From Bradyrhizobium sp. CCGUVB4N (GTDB lineage: Bacteria; Pseudomonadota; Alphaproteobacteria; Rhizobiales; Xanthobacteraceae), in NCBI RefSeq assembly GCF_024199945.1, contig NZ_JANADP010000001.1, positions 7,192,001 through 7,256,000 of the forward strand: a DNA stretch of 64,000 nucleotides. Direction: 5' to 3'. The translations under genes and the position numbers were made by a program. How positions within the stretch are numbered: position 1 is the first letter of the stretch; every line of letters begins with the position of its first letter. Shown in pieces: positions 53,353 through 61,619 of the stretch. A model generated the notes under the pieces. It saw only the letters and a list, made by a program, of their open reading frames with translations. It had not been told where the DNA came from and searched no databases.

Positions 53353-53412
53353 GCCCTCGCACAACGGGACAGGTGCAACGACCCTTTCGACAAAGGGCTG
53401 GAGGAGATTAGC

Positions 53413-53577
53413 ATGTCTATCGGTACGATCATTCTGATCATCTTGGTTATCGCGCTGCTCGGCGGCTTCAGCGGCATCGGCGGCGGGCCGTTCTACGGCA
53501 CCGGCTATTACGGCGGCGGTGGCCTCGGACTCGTCATCGTCATCCTGCTGATCTTGCTATTGCTGGGACGGATCTAA
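53413..53577 (+). CDS. DUF3309 small membrane protein
   Basis: 54 residues: a hydrophobic helix (about 4-17), a glycine/tyrosine-rich middle (GGGPFYGTGYYGGGG) and a second helix (about 38-52) ending LGRI. This is the pattern of the DUF3309 family, common and often stress-induced in alphaproteobacteria. A ribosome site GGAGGAG (53399-53405) lies eight bases upstream. The EcfG-like promoter above supports a general stress role, which remains inferred. Confidence 0.85.
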   Translation: MSIGTIILIILVIALLGGFSGIGGGPFYGTGYYGGGGLGLVIVILLILLLLGRI

Positions 53578-53587
53578 TACGAGACCT

Positions 53588-53678
53588 CGTAGGGTGGGCA
53601 AAGGCGCAACGCGCCGTGCCCACCCTCACTCTCCGTAACAGACAGATCGTGGGCACGCTTCGCTTTGCCCACCCTACG
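53588..53678. repeat. Palindromic intergenic repeat, family D
   Basis: Perfectly complementary 16-base arms CGTAGGGTGGGCAAAG (53588-53603) and CTTTGCCCACCCTACG (53663-53678), with further pairing inside (GTGCCCACC / GGGCAC). Between the convergent DUF3309 and ligD genes. Confidence 0.85.
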
Positions 53679-53701
53679 GGGATCGCGCTCGGAGTTCGCG
53701 C

Positions 53702-56377
53702 CTATTTCATTTTCACCGCAAGCTTCTTCGCCGCCGCCTTGATCGACGCGGCTGCATCGTCATAGCCATCCCACGCCTTCGACCGCGCCAGCAGGCCGGG
53801 CACGGTCCGCACCGTGTATTTCTTCGGATCGAGATCGCCCTTCACCTGCGGCCACGTGACCGGCATCGACACGGTCGCACCATCGCGTGCACGCGGCGAT
53901 AGCGCCGCCACCGCCGTCGACAGGCGATCGTTGCGCAGATAGTCGAGAAAGATCTTTCCGTTGCGGAGCTTCTTCGACATGTTGAGCAGGTAGCGCTCGG
54001 GATCGTCATCGGCCATCCACTGGCAGACGCCTTGCGCAAACGCCTTGGCTTCCTTCCAGCTCACCTTGTCGCGCGCGCCGTGAAGGAGCGGCACCACCAC
54101 GTGCAGGCCCTTGCCACCGGTGGTCTTGCAAAAGCTCTCCATGCCGACATCGGTGAGCCGCTGCCGCATCTCCTTTGCCGCTTCGACGACATCGGCAAAT
54201 TTGACGTCAGGCGCAGGGTCGAGGTCGAACACCAGGCGGCCCGGCGTGTCATAGGCATCCGGCGCGCAATTCCAGGGATGCAGCTCGACGCCGCCGATCT
54301 GCGCGACCGCGGCAAGCCCCTCGACGCGATCGATCTGCAGATACGGTTTGCGATCACCGGACACTTTTGCGAGCTCCAGCAGGTTCGACGTGCCCTGCAT
54401 GGCATGGCGCTGGAAAAATTTTTCACCGCCGATTCCATCGGGCGCGCGCAGGATGGAGCATGGCCGACCCTTGATATGCGCGATCATCCAGGCGCCGACC
54501 GCTTCGAAATAGCGCGCGAGATCGAGCTTGGTGACCCCCTCGCCGTCTCCGCCATCCGGCCACAGCTCCTTGTCCGGTTTCGAGATGACAACGCCCATCA
54601 CCTCGGCGGTCCCCTTCGCTTTGGCAGGCTTCGCCGCAACGCGCTTCCTGGCGGAGGGCTTGGCGAGCTCGGTATCCGCAGGCGTTTCCGCCTCGACCTC
54701 CTCGGCCGGCTTGTCCTGCCGCAGCCCCTTGAAGGCGGCCTGACGGATATTGCCGTCGGCGGTGAACCCGGCGAATTCGATCTCAGCCACCAGCTCGGGC
54801 CTGACCCAGTGCACGTCGCGCGTCTTCTTCGGCGCATTCTTGCCGCCGAACGGGCTTTCGTTCGACGCCGCCTCTTTCAGGAGCGGCATGATACGCTTGA
54901 CCTTGTCGGCGCCAAAACCGGTGCCGACGATGCCGACATAGGCGAGGTGATCGCCGCGATAGACGCCGGCCATCAGCGAGCGGAATTTCCCGGCCGTCGT
55001 CTTCCAGCCGCCGATCACGACCTCCTGACCGGCGCGGGACTTTGTCTTAGTCCAGCCTTCTGTGCGCCCCGAGCGGTAGGGTGCATCGAGCTTCTTCGAG
55101 ACGATGCCTTCCAGCTCGAGCTTTAGGGCCGATTGCAGCACCGTGTCGCCGTCGCTCTCGAAATGTTCGACGTAGCGGATCTGGCTCGATTTGCGCTTGC
55201 GTGCCGCCAGAATTTCCCTGAGCCGCGCCTTGCGCTCGCCGAGCGGCAAGCGGCGATAGTCGAGGCCCTCGGCGAACAAGAGATCGAAGGCAAAGAAGAT
55301 CAGGTCCTCGGTCTTACCGTCGGACAATGCGGCCTGCAGCGACGAAAAATTTGGGGCGCCGCTTTGATCCAGCGCGACGATCTCACCATCGATCATGGCG
55401 TCCGGCAGCGCGCCGGCCTCTTGCGCGATCGCGGCGAACTTGTCGGTCCAGTCGAGCCCCGTCCGCGTCTTCAGCGTCGCCTTGCCGCTCTCGACCCGGA
55501 GCTGCATGCGATAACCGTCGAACTTGATCTCGTGGCACCAGCTATCGCCTGACGGGGGACGCTCGACCGGCGTACAGAGCTGTGGCGCGATGAAGTCCGG
55601 CATTTCAGAGATGCGACTGGCATTCGTTGCCGTCGTAGCCTTCTTCTTCGCGCCCTTGGTTTTGAGGACCGTTCCGGCCTTCAACGCCGCGCGGGGTGCA
55701 GCCTTGACCGTACGCCCCTTCGTCTCCTCGGCGCGGTTCGACTGCCAAACGGCATCTGCCTTGCCCTTAGCACCCTTCGCCAGCATGAACGGCTTTGGCG
55801 CACGCCCCTTGCCGTCGGCGATCTGCGCCATCGCTCGGCCGGAGGCCACGGATTTGTCCTCCGCCAAAATATCCTCATCCTCGCTGGCATATTCGTCGCG
55901 ATGCTTTATCAGCAACCAGTTGGTGCGCTTGCCGCCGTCGCGATCATGCCGCATCCGCACCAGCACCCAGCTGCCGTGCAGCTTGTCGCCGTGGAGGGTG
56001 AACTTCAGGTCGCCCTTCTTGAAACCGGCCTGGGGATCATCGGATTCCCAGGTGCCGCGGTCCCACAGCATGACCGTTCCGCCGCCATATTGGCCTTCGG
56101 GAATGGTCCCTTCGAAATCGCCGTAGTCCAGCGGATGGTCCTCGACCTCGACAGCCAGCCGCTTGTCGTGCGGATCGAGCGATGGCCCCTTCGTGACCGC
56201 CCAGGACTTGAACACGCCGTCGAATTCGAGGCGAAAGTCGTAATGCAGCCGGGTGGCGTCATGTTTCTGGATCACGAAACGACGCTGCTTCGACGGCGCG
56301 ACCGCCGTCTTTCCCGAGGGCTCTGGCGTCTTTTCAAAGTCGCGTTTCTGTCGGTAGGTGGAAAGTTTTCGCAGCAC
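53702..56377 (-). CDS. ligD: Non-homologous end-joining DNA ligase D
   Basis: 891 residues with three modules. The 3'-phosphoesterase (about 30-190) has H39 and H45 in the HDATRLHYDFRLE motif and H81 in DHPLDYGDF. The ATP-dependent ligase (about 250-560) has the adenylated lysine K285 in EIKFDGYR. The polymerase/primase (about 600-885) carries VFDLDPAPDVKF and TTGGKGLHVVVPL. The linkers are rich in Lys/Ala. It works with Ku to repair double-strand breaks. Divergent from ku with 119 bases between starts. Confidence 0.97.
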   Translation of the reverse strand: MLRKLSTYRQKRDFEKTPEPSGKTAVAPSKQRRFVIQKHDATRLHYDFRLEFDGVFKSWAVTKGPSLDPHDKRLAVEVEDHPLDYGDFEGTIPEGQYGGGTVMLWDRGTWESDDPQAGFKKGDLKFTLHGDKLHGSWVLVRMRHDRDGGKRTNWLLIKHRDEYASEDEDILAEDKSVASGRAMAQIADGKGRAPKPFMLAKGAKGKADAVWQSNRAEETKGRTVKAAPRAALKAGTVLKTKGAKKKATTATNASRISEMPDFIAPQLCTPVERPPSGDSWCHEIKFDGYRMQLRVESGKATLKTRTGLDWTDKFAAIAQEAGALPDAMIDGEIVALDQSGAPNFSSLQAALSDGKTEDLIFFAFDLLFAEGLDYRRLPLGERKARLREILAARKRKSSQIRYVEHFESDGDTVLQSALKLELEGIVSKKLDAPYRSGRTEGWTKTKSRAGQEVVIGGWKTTAGKFRSLMAGVYRGDHLAYVGIVGTGFGADKVKRIMPLLKEAASNESPFGGKNAPKKTRDVHWVRPELVAEIEFAGFTADGNIRQAAFKGLRQDKPAEEVEAETPADTELAKPSARKRVAAKPAKAKGTAEVMGVVISKPDKELWPDGGDGEGVTKLDLARYFEAVGAWMIAHIKGRPCSILRAPDGIGGEKFFQRHAMQGTSNLLELAKVSGDRKPYLQIDRVEGLAAVAQIGGVELHPWNCAPDAYDTPGRLVFDLDPAPDVKFADVVEAAKEMRQRLTDVGMESFCKTTGGKGLHVVVPLLHGARDKVSWKEAKAFAQGVCQWMADDDPERYLLNMSKKLRNGKIFLDYLRNDRLSTAVAALSPRARDGATVSMPVTWPQVKGDLDPKKYTVRTVPGLLARSKAWDGYDDAAASIKAAAKKLAVKMK

Positions 56378-56433
56378 GACCGGTCCCGCATTCTCTCGTC
56401 GCTTTGAAGCCTATCACGGCAAAAGTCTCCATC

Positions 56434-56466
56434 GGAACCAAAACCCGGGGGCCCGGTTGGAGTTCC
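56434..56466. promoter_or_regulatory. 33-base palindrome with divergent EcfG-like elements between ligD and ku
   Basis: An imperfect palindrome bounded by GGAAC (56434-56438) and GTTCC (56462-56466), its centre being the GC-rich CCCGGGGGCCCGG. Toward ku, GGAAC is followed after 16 bases by GGTT (56455-56458). Toward ligD, GGAAC on the other strand is followed after 16 bases by GGTT (56445-56442). Each matches the EcfG pattern with one mismatch in the -10 element. Predicted leaders are about 30 bases (ku) and about 60 bases (ligD). Confidence 0.5.
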
Positions 56467-56496
56467 TGAAAAGCCTTGAAATCGCTGGAGAATGGA

Positions 56497-57381
56497 ATGG
56501 CCCCGCGCGCCTATTGGAAGGGAACGTTGAAGCTGTCGCTGGTCAGCTGCCCGGTCGTGCTCTACCCCGCGACCACGACGGCCGAGAAGACCCGCTTTCA
56601 CATGATCAATCGCGAGACCGGCAACCGGCTCAAGCAGCAGATGGTTGATTCCGAGACCGGCGATGTCGTCGAGAGCGACCAGAAGGGACGCGGCTACGAG
56701 CTGCGCAAGGGCAAATATGTCGAGATCGAGCCGGAGGAGCTCGAGGCGATGCAGATCGAGAGCAACCACACCATCGACATCGAAAGCTTCGTGCCGAGCG
56801 AGGAGATCGACCAGCGCTACCTCAACCATCCCTATTACATCGCGCCCGAAGGCAAGGCCGCGGTGGATGCGTTTGCCGTGATCCGCGACGCCATGAAGGA
56901 CCAGGATCGCGTGGCGCTCGCAAAGATCGTGCTGACCAATCGTGAGCACATCATCGCGATCGAGCCGCTCGGCAAGGGCCTGCTCGGCACGACCTTGCGC
57001 TTTCCCTACGAGCTACGTGACGAGGACGAATTCTTCGACGACATCAAAAGCCCGAAAATCACCAAGGACATGGTCGAGCTCGCAGGGCACATCCTGCACA
57101 CCAAGGCCGCCCACTTCGACCCGAGCAAGTTCAAGGACGAGTACGAGACGGCCCTGAAGACCCTGCTGAAGCGCAAGGCCAGCGGCAAGACGATCGCGTT
57201 ACCGGAGCGAGAGGAACGCCCGAGCAACGTCGTCAGCCTGATGGATGCGCTGAAGCAGAGCCTGAAGGGACGTGGCGGGAAGAAGACGGCAGCGAAGTCG
57301 CATGCGCGCCGGGTGACGGGGCGGCAGCGGGCTGCGAAGAAGACGCAGCGGTCGACGGCGCGGCACAGGAAGGCGGGGTGA
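56497..57381 (+). CDS. ku: Ku protein for non-homologous end joining
   Basis: 294 residues. Bacterial Ku binds DNA ends as a homodimer and recruits LigD. Seen: APRAYWKGTLKLSLVSCPVVLYPATT opening, KTRFHMINRETGNRLKQQMVDSETGDVV, and the ring core; the C-terminal tail is very basic (KKTAAKSHARRV, RAAKKTQRSTARHRK), typical of tail-type Ku proteins. The ATG at 56497 follows GGAG at a six-base distance and is preferred to an ATG at 56476. Confidence 0.97.
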   Translation: MAPRAYWKGTLKLSLVSCPVVLYPATTTAEKTRFHMINRETGNRLKQQMVDSETGDVVESDQKGRGYELRKGKYVEIEPEELEAMQIESNHTIDIESFVPSEEIDQRYLNHPYYIAPEGKAAVDAFAVIRDAMKDQDRVALAKIVLTNREHIIAIEPLGKGLLGTTLRFPYELRDEDEFFDDIKSPKITKDMVELAGHILHTKAAHFDPSKFKDEYETALKTLLKRKASGKTIALPEREERPSNVVSLMDALKQSLKGRGGKKTAAKSHARRVTGRQRAAKKTQRSTARHRKAG

Positions 57382-57407
57382 TTTACGCCGTCATTAATGT
57401 GAGCGTC

Positions 57408-57493
57408 GTAGGATGGGTAGAGCGCAGCGAAACCCATCACGCATCTTCAGGCGCGGAGGGATGATGGGTTTCGCTGCGCTCTACCCATCCTAC
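57408..57493. repeat. Perfect 32-base inverted repeat, family E
   Basis: Arms 57408-57439 and 57462-57493 are perfect reverse complements over all 32 bases (they begin GTAGGATGGGTAGAGCGCAG), separated by a 22-base loop. It lies between the convergent ku and kdpE genes and can fold as a very stable hairpin on either strand, so it is a likely bidirectional terminator. Confidence 0.92.
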
Positions 57494-57504
57494 AGATCTG
57501 AGTC

Positions 57505-58194
57505 TCAATCCCCCGCCTTGAGCCGGTACCCGATTCCCGTCTCCGTCAGCACATATTGCGGCCGCTCCGGATCGGCTTCGATCTTCTGGCGAAGCTGGCG
57601 GACATAGACGCGGAGATATTGCGCGTCGGTGAGCTCGTCCCAGAGCTCCTTGAGCAGGAATCTGTGGGTCAGCACCTTGCCGGCGTGCTGCACCAGCACG
57701 CGCAGAAGGTCGTACTCCTTCGGCGAGAGTTTGACGTCGCGCTCGCCGAGCTTGACGATGCGGCGCACGAGATCAACGGAGAGATCGCCGGTGCGGAAGA
57801 CCGGTCGTTCGCCCTGCACCTGCAACTGATGCCGCAACGCCGCGCGCAGGCGCGCCAGCAACTCGTCCATGCCGAAAGGCTTGGTCAGATAATCGTCGGC
57901 ACCGAGATCGAGCGCCTGCACCTTGCCGGCCTCGTCGCCGCGGCTCGACAGCACCACGATCGGAACGTTCTCATTGCGAGCGCGGATGGTGCGCAACAGC
58001 TCATGGCCCTGGATATCCGGCAGGCCGAGATCGAGGATGATCAGCGCGGGATCTTCGGTGAGCTTCTCCAGCGCAATCTTGCCGTTCGACGCCTCCAGAA
58101 TCTCGTAGCCCTGCGTCGAAAGCCCCATCCGCAGCAATTTGCGGATCGGCGGCTCGTCGTCGATCACCAAAACCTTGATCGGGGCAGCACTCAT
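57505..58194 (-). CDS. kdpE: KdpE response regulator
   Basis: 229 residues. Receiver domain with the phosphoacceptor in IILDLGLPD and a winged-helix OmpR-type DNA-binding domain (LSPKEYDLLRVLVQHAGKVLTHRFLL). It activates the kdp operon when phosphorylated by KdpD. Its ATG overlaps the kdpD stop (58191-58194). Confidence 0.97.
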   Translation of the reverse strand: MSAAPIKVLVIDDEPPIRKLLRMGLSTQGYEILEASNGKIALEKLTEDPALIILDLGLPDIQGHELLRTIRARNENVPIVVLSSRGDEAGKVQALDLGADDYLTKPFGMDELLARLRAALRHQLQVQGERPVFRTGDLSVDLVRRIVKLGERDVKLSPKEYDLLRVLVQHAGKVLTHRFLLKELWDELTDAQYLRVYVRQLRQKIEADPERPQYVLTETGIGYRLKAGD

Positions 58195-60914
58195 GCGGCG
58201 GTATCCAATGCGTGGGTCTGCGCCGGAACGGGCAGACGGATGGTGAGGACCGCGCCGCTCCGGTCGCTGCGGTTGGCGGCCGAAATCGTGCCGCGCATTG
58301 CCTCGACGAAGCCGCGCGAGATGGCAAGCCCGAGGCCGGTGCCGGGACGGACATGATCGCCCTTCTGCACGCGATAGAACTTGTCGAACACGCTTTCGAG
58401 CTCGTCGGGCGGAATGCCGGCGCCCTCGTCGGCGACCTCCAGCACCACCTGATCGCGCTCGCGCCGGCTCTTGATCGCAATCGTGGTCTCGGGCGGCGAA
58501 TATTTCGCGGCATTGTCGAGGAGGTTGAACAGCACCTGTTCGAACAGCACGGCATCGAGCTCGAGCATCGGCAGATCGGCGGCCAGCACCAGCTCGACCT
58601 TGTGCGCAGTGAGGATTTTCGATGCCCGACGCAGCGCGCTGCCGACGATCTCGCCGAGATCGTGCAGCGCGGTGTTGGGCACAATGGCGCCGGATTCGAG
58701 CTTGGTCATGTCGAGCAGATTGGCGATGAAGCGGTTGAGCCGCTCGGATTCGTCGATGACGGTCGCAAGCAGATCGCGCTTTTCGGTGTCGGACAGCGCA
58801 CCGGCGAGATCGCGCATGGTCGAAGCCGCGCCCAGCACGGAGGCGAGCGGCGTCTTCAGATCGTGCGAGATCGACGTTAACAGCGCGGAGCGCAAGCGCT
58901 CGGACTCGACCGTGCGCTTGACGCGATCCATGTCCTCGACCAGCAGCACGCGCTCGATCGCGAGCGCGCCCTGATCGACCAGCGCGTCCAGCAGCCGGCG
59001 CTGGTCCGGCGTCAGCAGCGGACCGGTGCGGTCATTGTCGATGCCGATCACCCCGATCGGGCCGCGCCCGGTGCGCATCGGCAGGAACAGGCGCTTGGCG
59101 CCCGGCAGCGTATCCGAACCGCGGCCGGCGGAGCGGTCATTGCTCCAGGCCCAATTCGCGGCGGCAAGATCGGCCTGGTCGAGCTGGTCCTCCGGCGGAT
59201 AGCCGGATTTCACCGTCAAAAGCCCGTCCTCCGGCAGCAGCAGCACGACACGGACCTTCAACATCAGCGCGATCTGATAGGCCGACGCCCACAGCACGTC
59301 GTCGAGCGTGGCGGTGCCGGCAAGCTTGCGGCTGAAAGCATAGAGCTGCTCGGTCGTGCGGATGCGGCCGATCGCGGTGTCGGCCTGCGTACGCACGCGC
59401 GCCGCGACATTCGACACCAGGATCGCGATCAGCATGAAGAAGAAGAACGCCGCGACGTTGGTCGGGTCCGTGATGGTGAAGGTGTAGACCGGCGGCAGGA
59501 AGAAGAAATTATAGGCGAGCGAGGCAGCCAAGCTCGCGAGCAGCGACGGCCACAAGCCGTAGCGCACCGCGACGGCCACCACGGCGGTGAGCAGCACGAG
59601 ATCCACGTTCTCGATGCCGAAGCGCGGCTGCAGCAGAACCGCGGCGCCGAGGCCGACCAGCACGATGCCCAGCGACTTCAGATAGGGCAGCGGATTGAAC
59701 GGCTCGGACCGCGCAGCCGTCTGCACCGCCGTCTTCGGCGCTACCTCATCCGGCAGCTCGTCGCCGGGAATGACGTGAACGCTGATATTGCCGGCGCGGC
59801 GTACCAGATCATGCACGACCGAGCCGCGCGCCATCTCGAACCAGCGCGAGCGCGTCGACTTGCCGATCACGATCTGGGTGACGTTGTTACCTTGCGCGAA
59901 ATTGATGACGTCGTCGGCGATGCGGCGGCCGACCGCGGGGATCGTCAACGCCTCGCCGCCAAGCGATTCCGCGAGCCGCAGCGTGTCGGCCAGCCGGTCG
60001 CGTTCCTGGTCGGAGAGCTGAAGCGAGCGCCGCGTCTCGATCGAGATCGCTGTGAACGGCGCATGCAGCCGGTCGGCCAGCCGCTTGGTGTAACGCACGA
60101 GGCCGGCCGCACGCGGATCCTCGCTGACGCAGACGAGGATGCGCTCGCCCGCAGCCCAGGGGCCGGCGATGGCGTTCGCCTGCATATGCGTGAGCAGTTG
60201 CTCGTCGACCCGCTCGGCGGTACGCCGCAATGCGAGCTCGCGCAGCGCGGTCAGATTGCCCGGCGAGAAATAATGCTCCAGCGCCCGCTCGGCCTGCTTG
60301 GGGACGTAGACCTTGCCCTCGCGCAGCCGCTGGATCAGATCGTCGGGTGTGAGGTCGATCAGCTCGATCGCATCGGCGCGATCGAAGATCGAATCCGGTA
60401 CGGTCTCGCGCACCCGCACATGGGTGATCTGCGCGACGACATCGTTCAGGCTCTCGATGTGCTGGATGTTGACGGCGGTGTAGACGTCGATGCCGTGGGA
60501 GAGCAGCTCCTCGACGTCGAGATAGCGCTTCGGGTGCCGGCTTCCGGCCGCGTTGGTGTGGGCGAGCTCGTCGACCAAGGCGATCTTCGGACGCCGCGCG
60601 ATCACGGCATCGAGGTCCATCTCCTCGACGATCTGGCCGCGGTACTCGAGCCGCTTGCGCGGGACCAGTTCAAGCCCGCGCACCAGCGCCTCGGTCTCGG
60701 CGCGGCCATGGGTTTCGACGAAGCCGACCACGACATCGATGCCGGCCTTGCGCCTGGCATGGGCGCTTTGCAGCATCTCGTAAGTCTTGCCGACGCCGGG
60801 GGCGGCGCCGACGAAGATTTTCAGCTTGCCGCTCGCGCTCTCCTCCCGACGCGCGGCTTCCAGCAGCGCCTCGGGAGACGGACGTTGTTCGGGATCGCGG
60901 CGCTGTTGAACCAT
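58191..60914 (-). CDS. kdpD: KdpD sensor histidine kinase
   Basis: 907 residues. N-terminal KdpD domain with Walker A GAAPGVGKT, USP-like domain, four transmembrane helices (about 410-500), GAF-like region, then HisKA with H684 in SISHDLKTPLASV and a HATPase domain (NLLDNAAKYSPP, PGTGLGLAIS). It senses low K+ or osmotic stress. The start at 60914 (MVQQRRDPEQRP) removes a 19-residue non-conserved extension. Coupled to kdpE by ATGA. Confidence 0.96.
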   Translation of the reverse strand: MVQQRRDPEQRPSPEALLEAARREESASGKLKIFVGAAPGVGKTYEMLQSAHARRKAGIDVVVGFVETHGRAETEALVRGLELVPRKRLEYRGQIVEEMDLDAVIARRPKIALVDELAHTNAAGSRHPKRYLDVEELLSHGIDVYTAVNIQHIESLNDVVAQITHVRVRETVPDSIFDRADAIELIDLTPDDLIQRLREGKVYVPKQAERALEHYFSPGNLTALRELALRRTAERVDEQLLTHMQANAIAGPWAAGERILVCVSEDPRAAGLVRYTKRLADRLHAPFTAISIETRRSLQLSDQERDRLADTLRLAESLGGEALTIPAVGRRIADDVINFAQGNNVTQIVIGKSTRSRWFEMARGSVVHDLVRRAGNISVHVIPGDELPDEVAPKTAVQTAARSEPFNPLPYLKSLGIVLVGLGAAVLLQPRFGIENVDLVLLTAVVAVAVRYGLWPSLLASLAASLAYNFFFLPPVYTFTITDPTNVAAFFFFMLIAILVSNVAARVRTQADTAIGRIRTTEQLYAFSRKLAGTATLDDVLWASAYQIALMLKVRVVLLLPEDGLLTVKSGYPPEDQLDQADLAAANWAWSNDRSAGRGSDTLPGAKRLFLPMRTGRGPIGVIGIDNDRTGPLLTPDQRRLLDALVDQGALAIERVLLVEDMDRVKRTVESERLRSALLTSISHDLKTPLASVLGAASTMRDLAGALSDTEKRDLLATVIDESERLNRFIANLLDMTKLESGAIVPNTALHDLGEIVGSALRRASKILTAHKVELVLAADLPMLELDAVLFEQVLFNLLDNAAKYSPPETTIAIKSRRERDQVVLEVADEGAGIPPDELESVFDKFYRVQKGDHVRPGTGLGLAISRGFVEAMRGTISAANRSDRSGAVLTIRLPVPAQTHALDTAA

Positions 60915-60954
60915 CAGGCCAATATAATCATCCGGGCATTCCCAGCCTAGAGCG

Positions 60955-61560
60955 CTACTTCGCGGACGCACGATCCAGTGCGAGGTTCAGGGCAAGAACG
61001 TTAACCCGGGGTTCGCCGAGCAGGCCGAGCAGACGGCCCTGGGTGTTGGAGGCGACGAGCGCCTTCAGCGCATCCTCCGACATATTCCGCGCCTTCGCGA
61101 CGCGCGGCACCTGGAATTGCGCCGCTTCGGGGGAAATATCGGGATCGAGACCGCTGGCCGAGGTCGTGACCAGATCGACCGGCAACGGGGCGTTCGGGTT
61201 CTCGGCTTTCAACCTGTCCACATCCTCCTTCAGCCGGTCGGCCAGCGCCTTGCTGGTCGGGCCGAGATTGGAGCCGCCCGAATTGGCGGCGTTGTAGGGG
61301 GCCGAGACCGTCTTGGTCGAGTCATTCGGGTCCGGCGCAAGCGTCGCCGAGGGACGGCCGTGGAAATATTTGTCGTCCTTGAATTCCTGGCCGATCAGGG
61401 CGGAGCCAACCACCTTACCGTCCTTCTCGATCAGGCTGCCTTTCGCCTGAACGGGGAAGATCGCGCCGGCAATGCCGGTCATGGCGAGCGGATAGGCCAG
61501 GCCCGTGATGGCGGTGAGCACCAGCAGGAGGACGATGGCGGGACGGATTTCTCTGAGCAT
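60955..61560 (-). CDS. kdpC: KdpC subunit of K+-transporting ATPase
   Basis: 201 residues. One N-terminal membrane helix (IRPAIVLLLVLTAITGLAYPLAMTGIAG), then the periplasmic-facing domain with GSALIGQEFKDDKYFHGRPSAT, NAANSGGSNLGPTSKALADR and QGRLLGLLGEPRVNVLALN. It stabilises ATP binding by KdpB. The start at 61560 replaces a long arginine-rich extension that overlaps kdpB. The gap to kdpB holds a short GC-rich hairpin. Confidence 0.96.
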   Translation of the reverse strand: MLREIRPAIVLLLVLTAITGLAYPLAMTGIAGAIFPVQAKGSLIEKDGKVVGSALIGQEFKDDKYFHGRPSATLAPDPNDSTKTVSAPYNAANSGGSNLGPTSKALADRLKEDVDRLKAENPNAPLPVDLVTTSASGLDPDISPEAAQFQVPRVAKARNMSEDALKALVASNTQGRLLGLLGEPRVNVLALNLALDRASAK

Positions 61561-61619
61561 GTGTATCTCCAATGTCTTCGTCGCGGCCCGGGCGCGCGCT
61601 GCGCAACCCGGGACGACGG

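Noticed and set aside
57408..57493. CRISPR array
   Set aside because: The repeat is a single inverted pair, not a series of direct repeats with spacers, and no cas gene is nearby.
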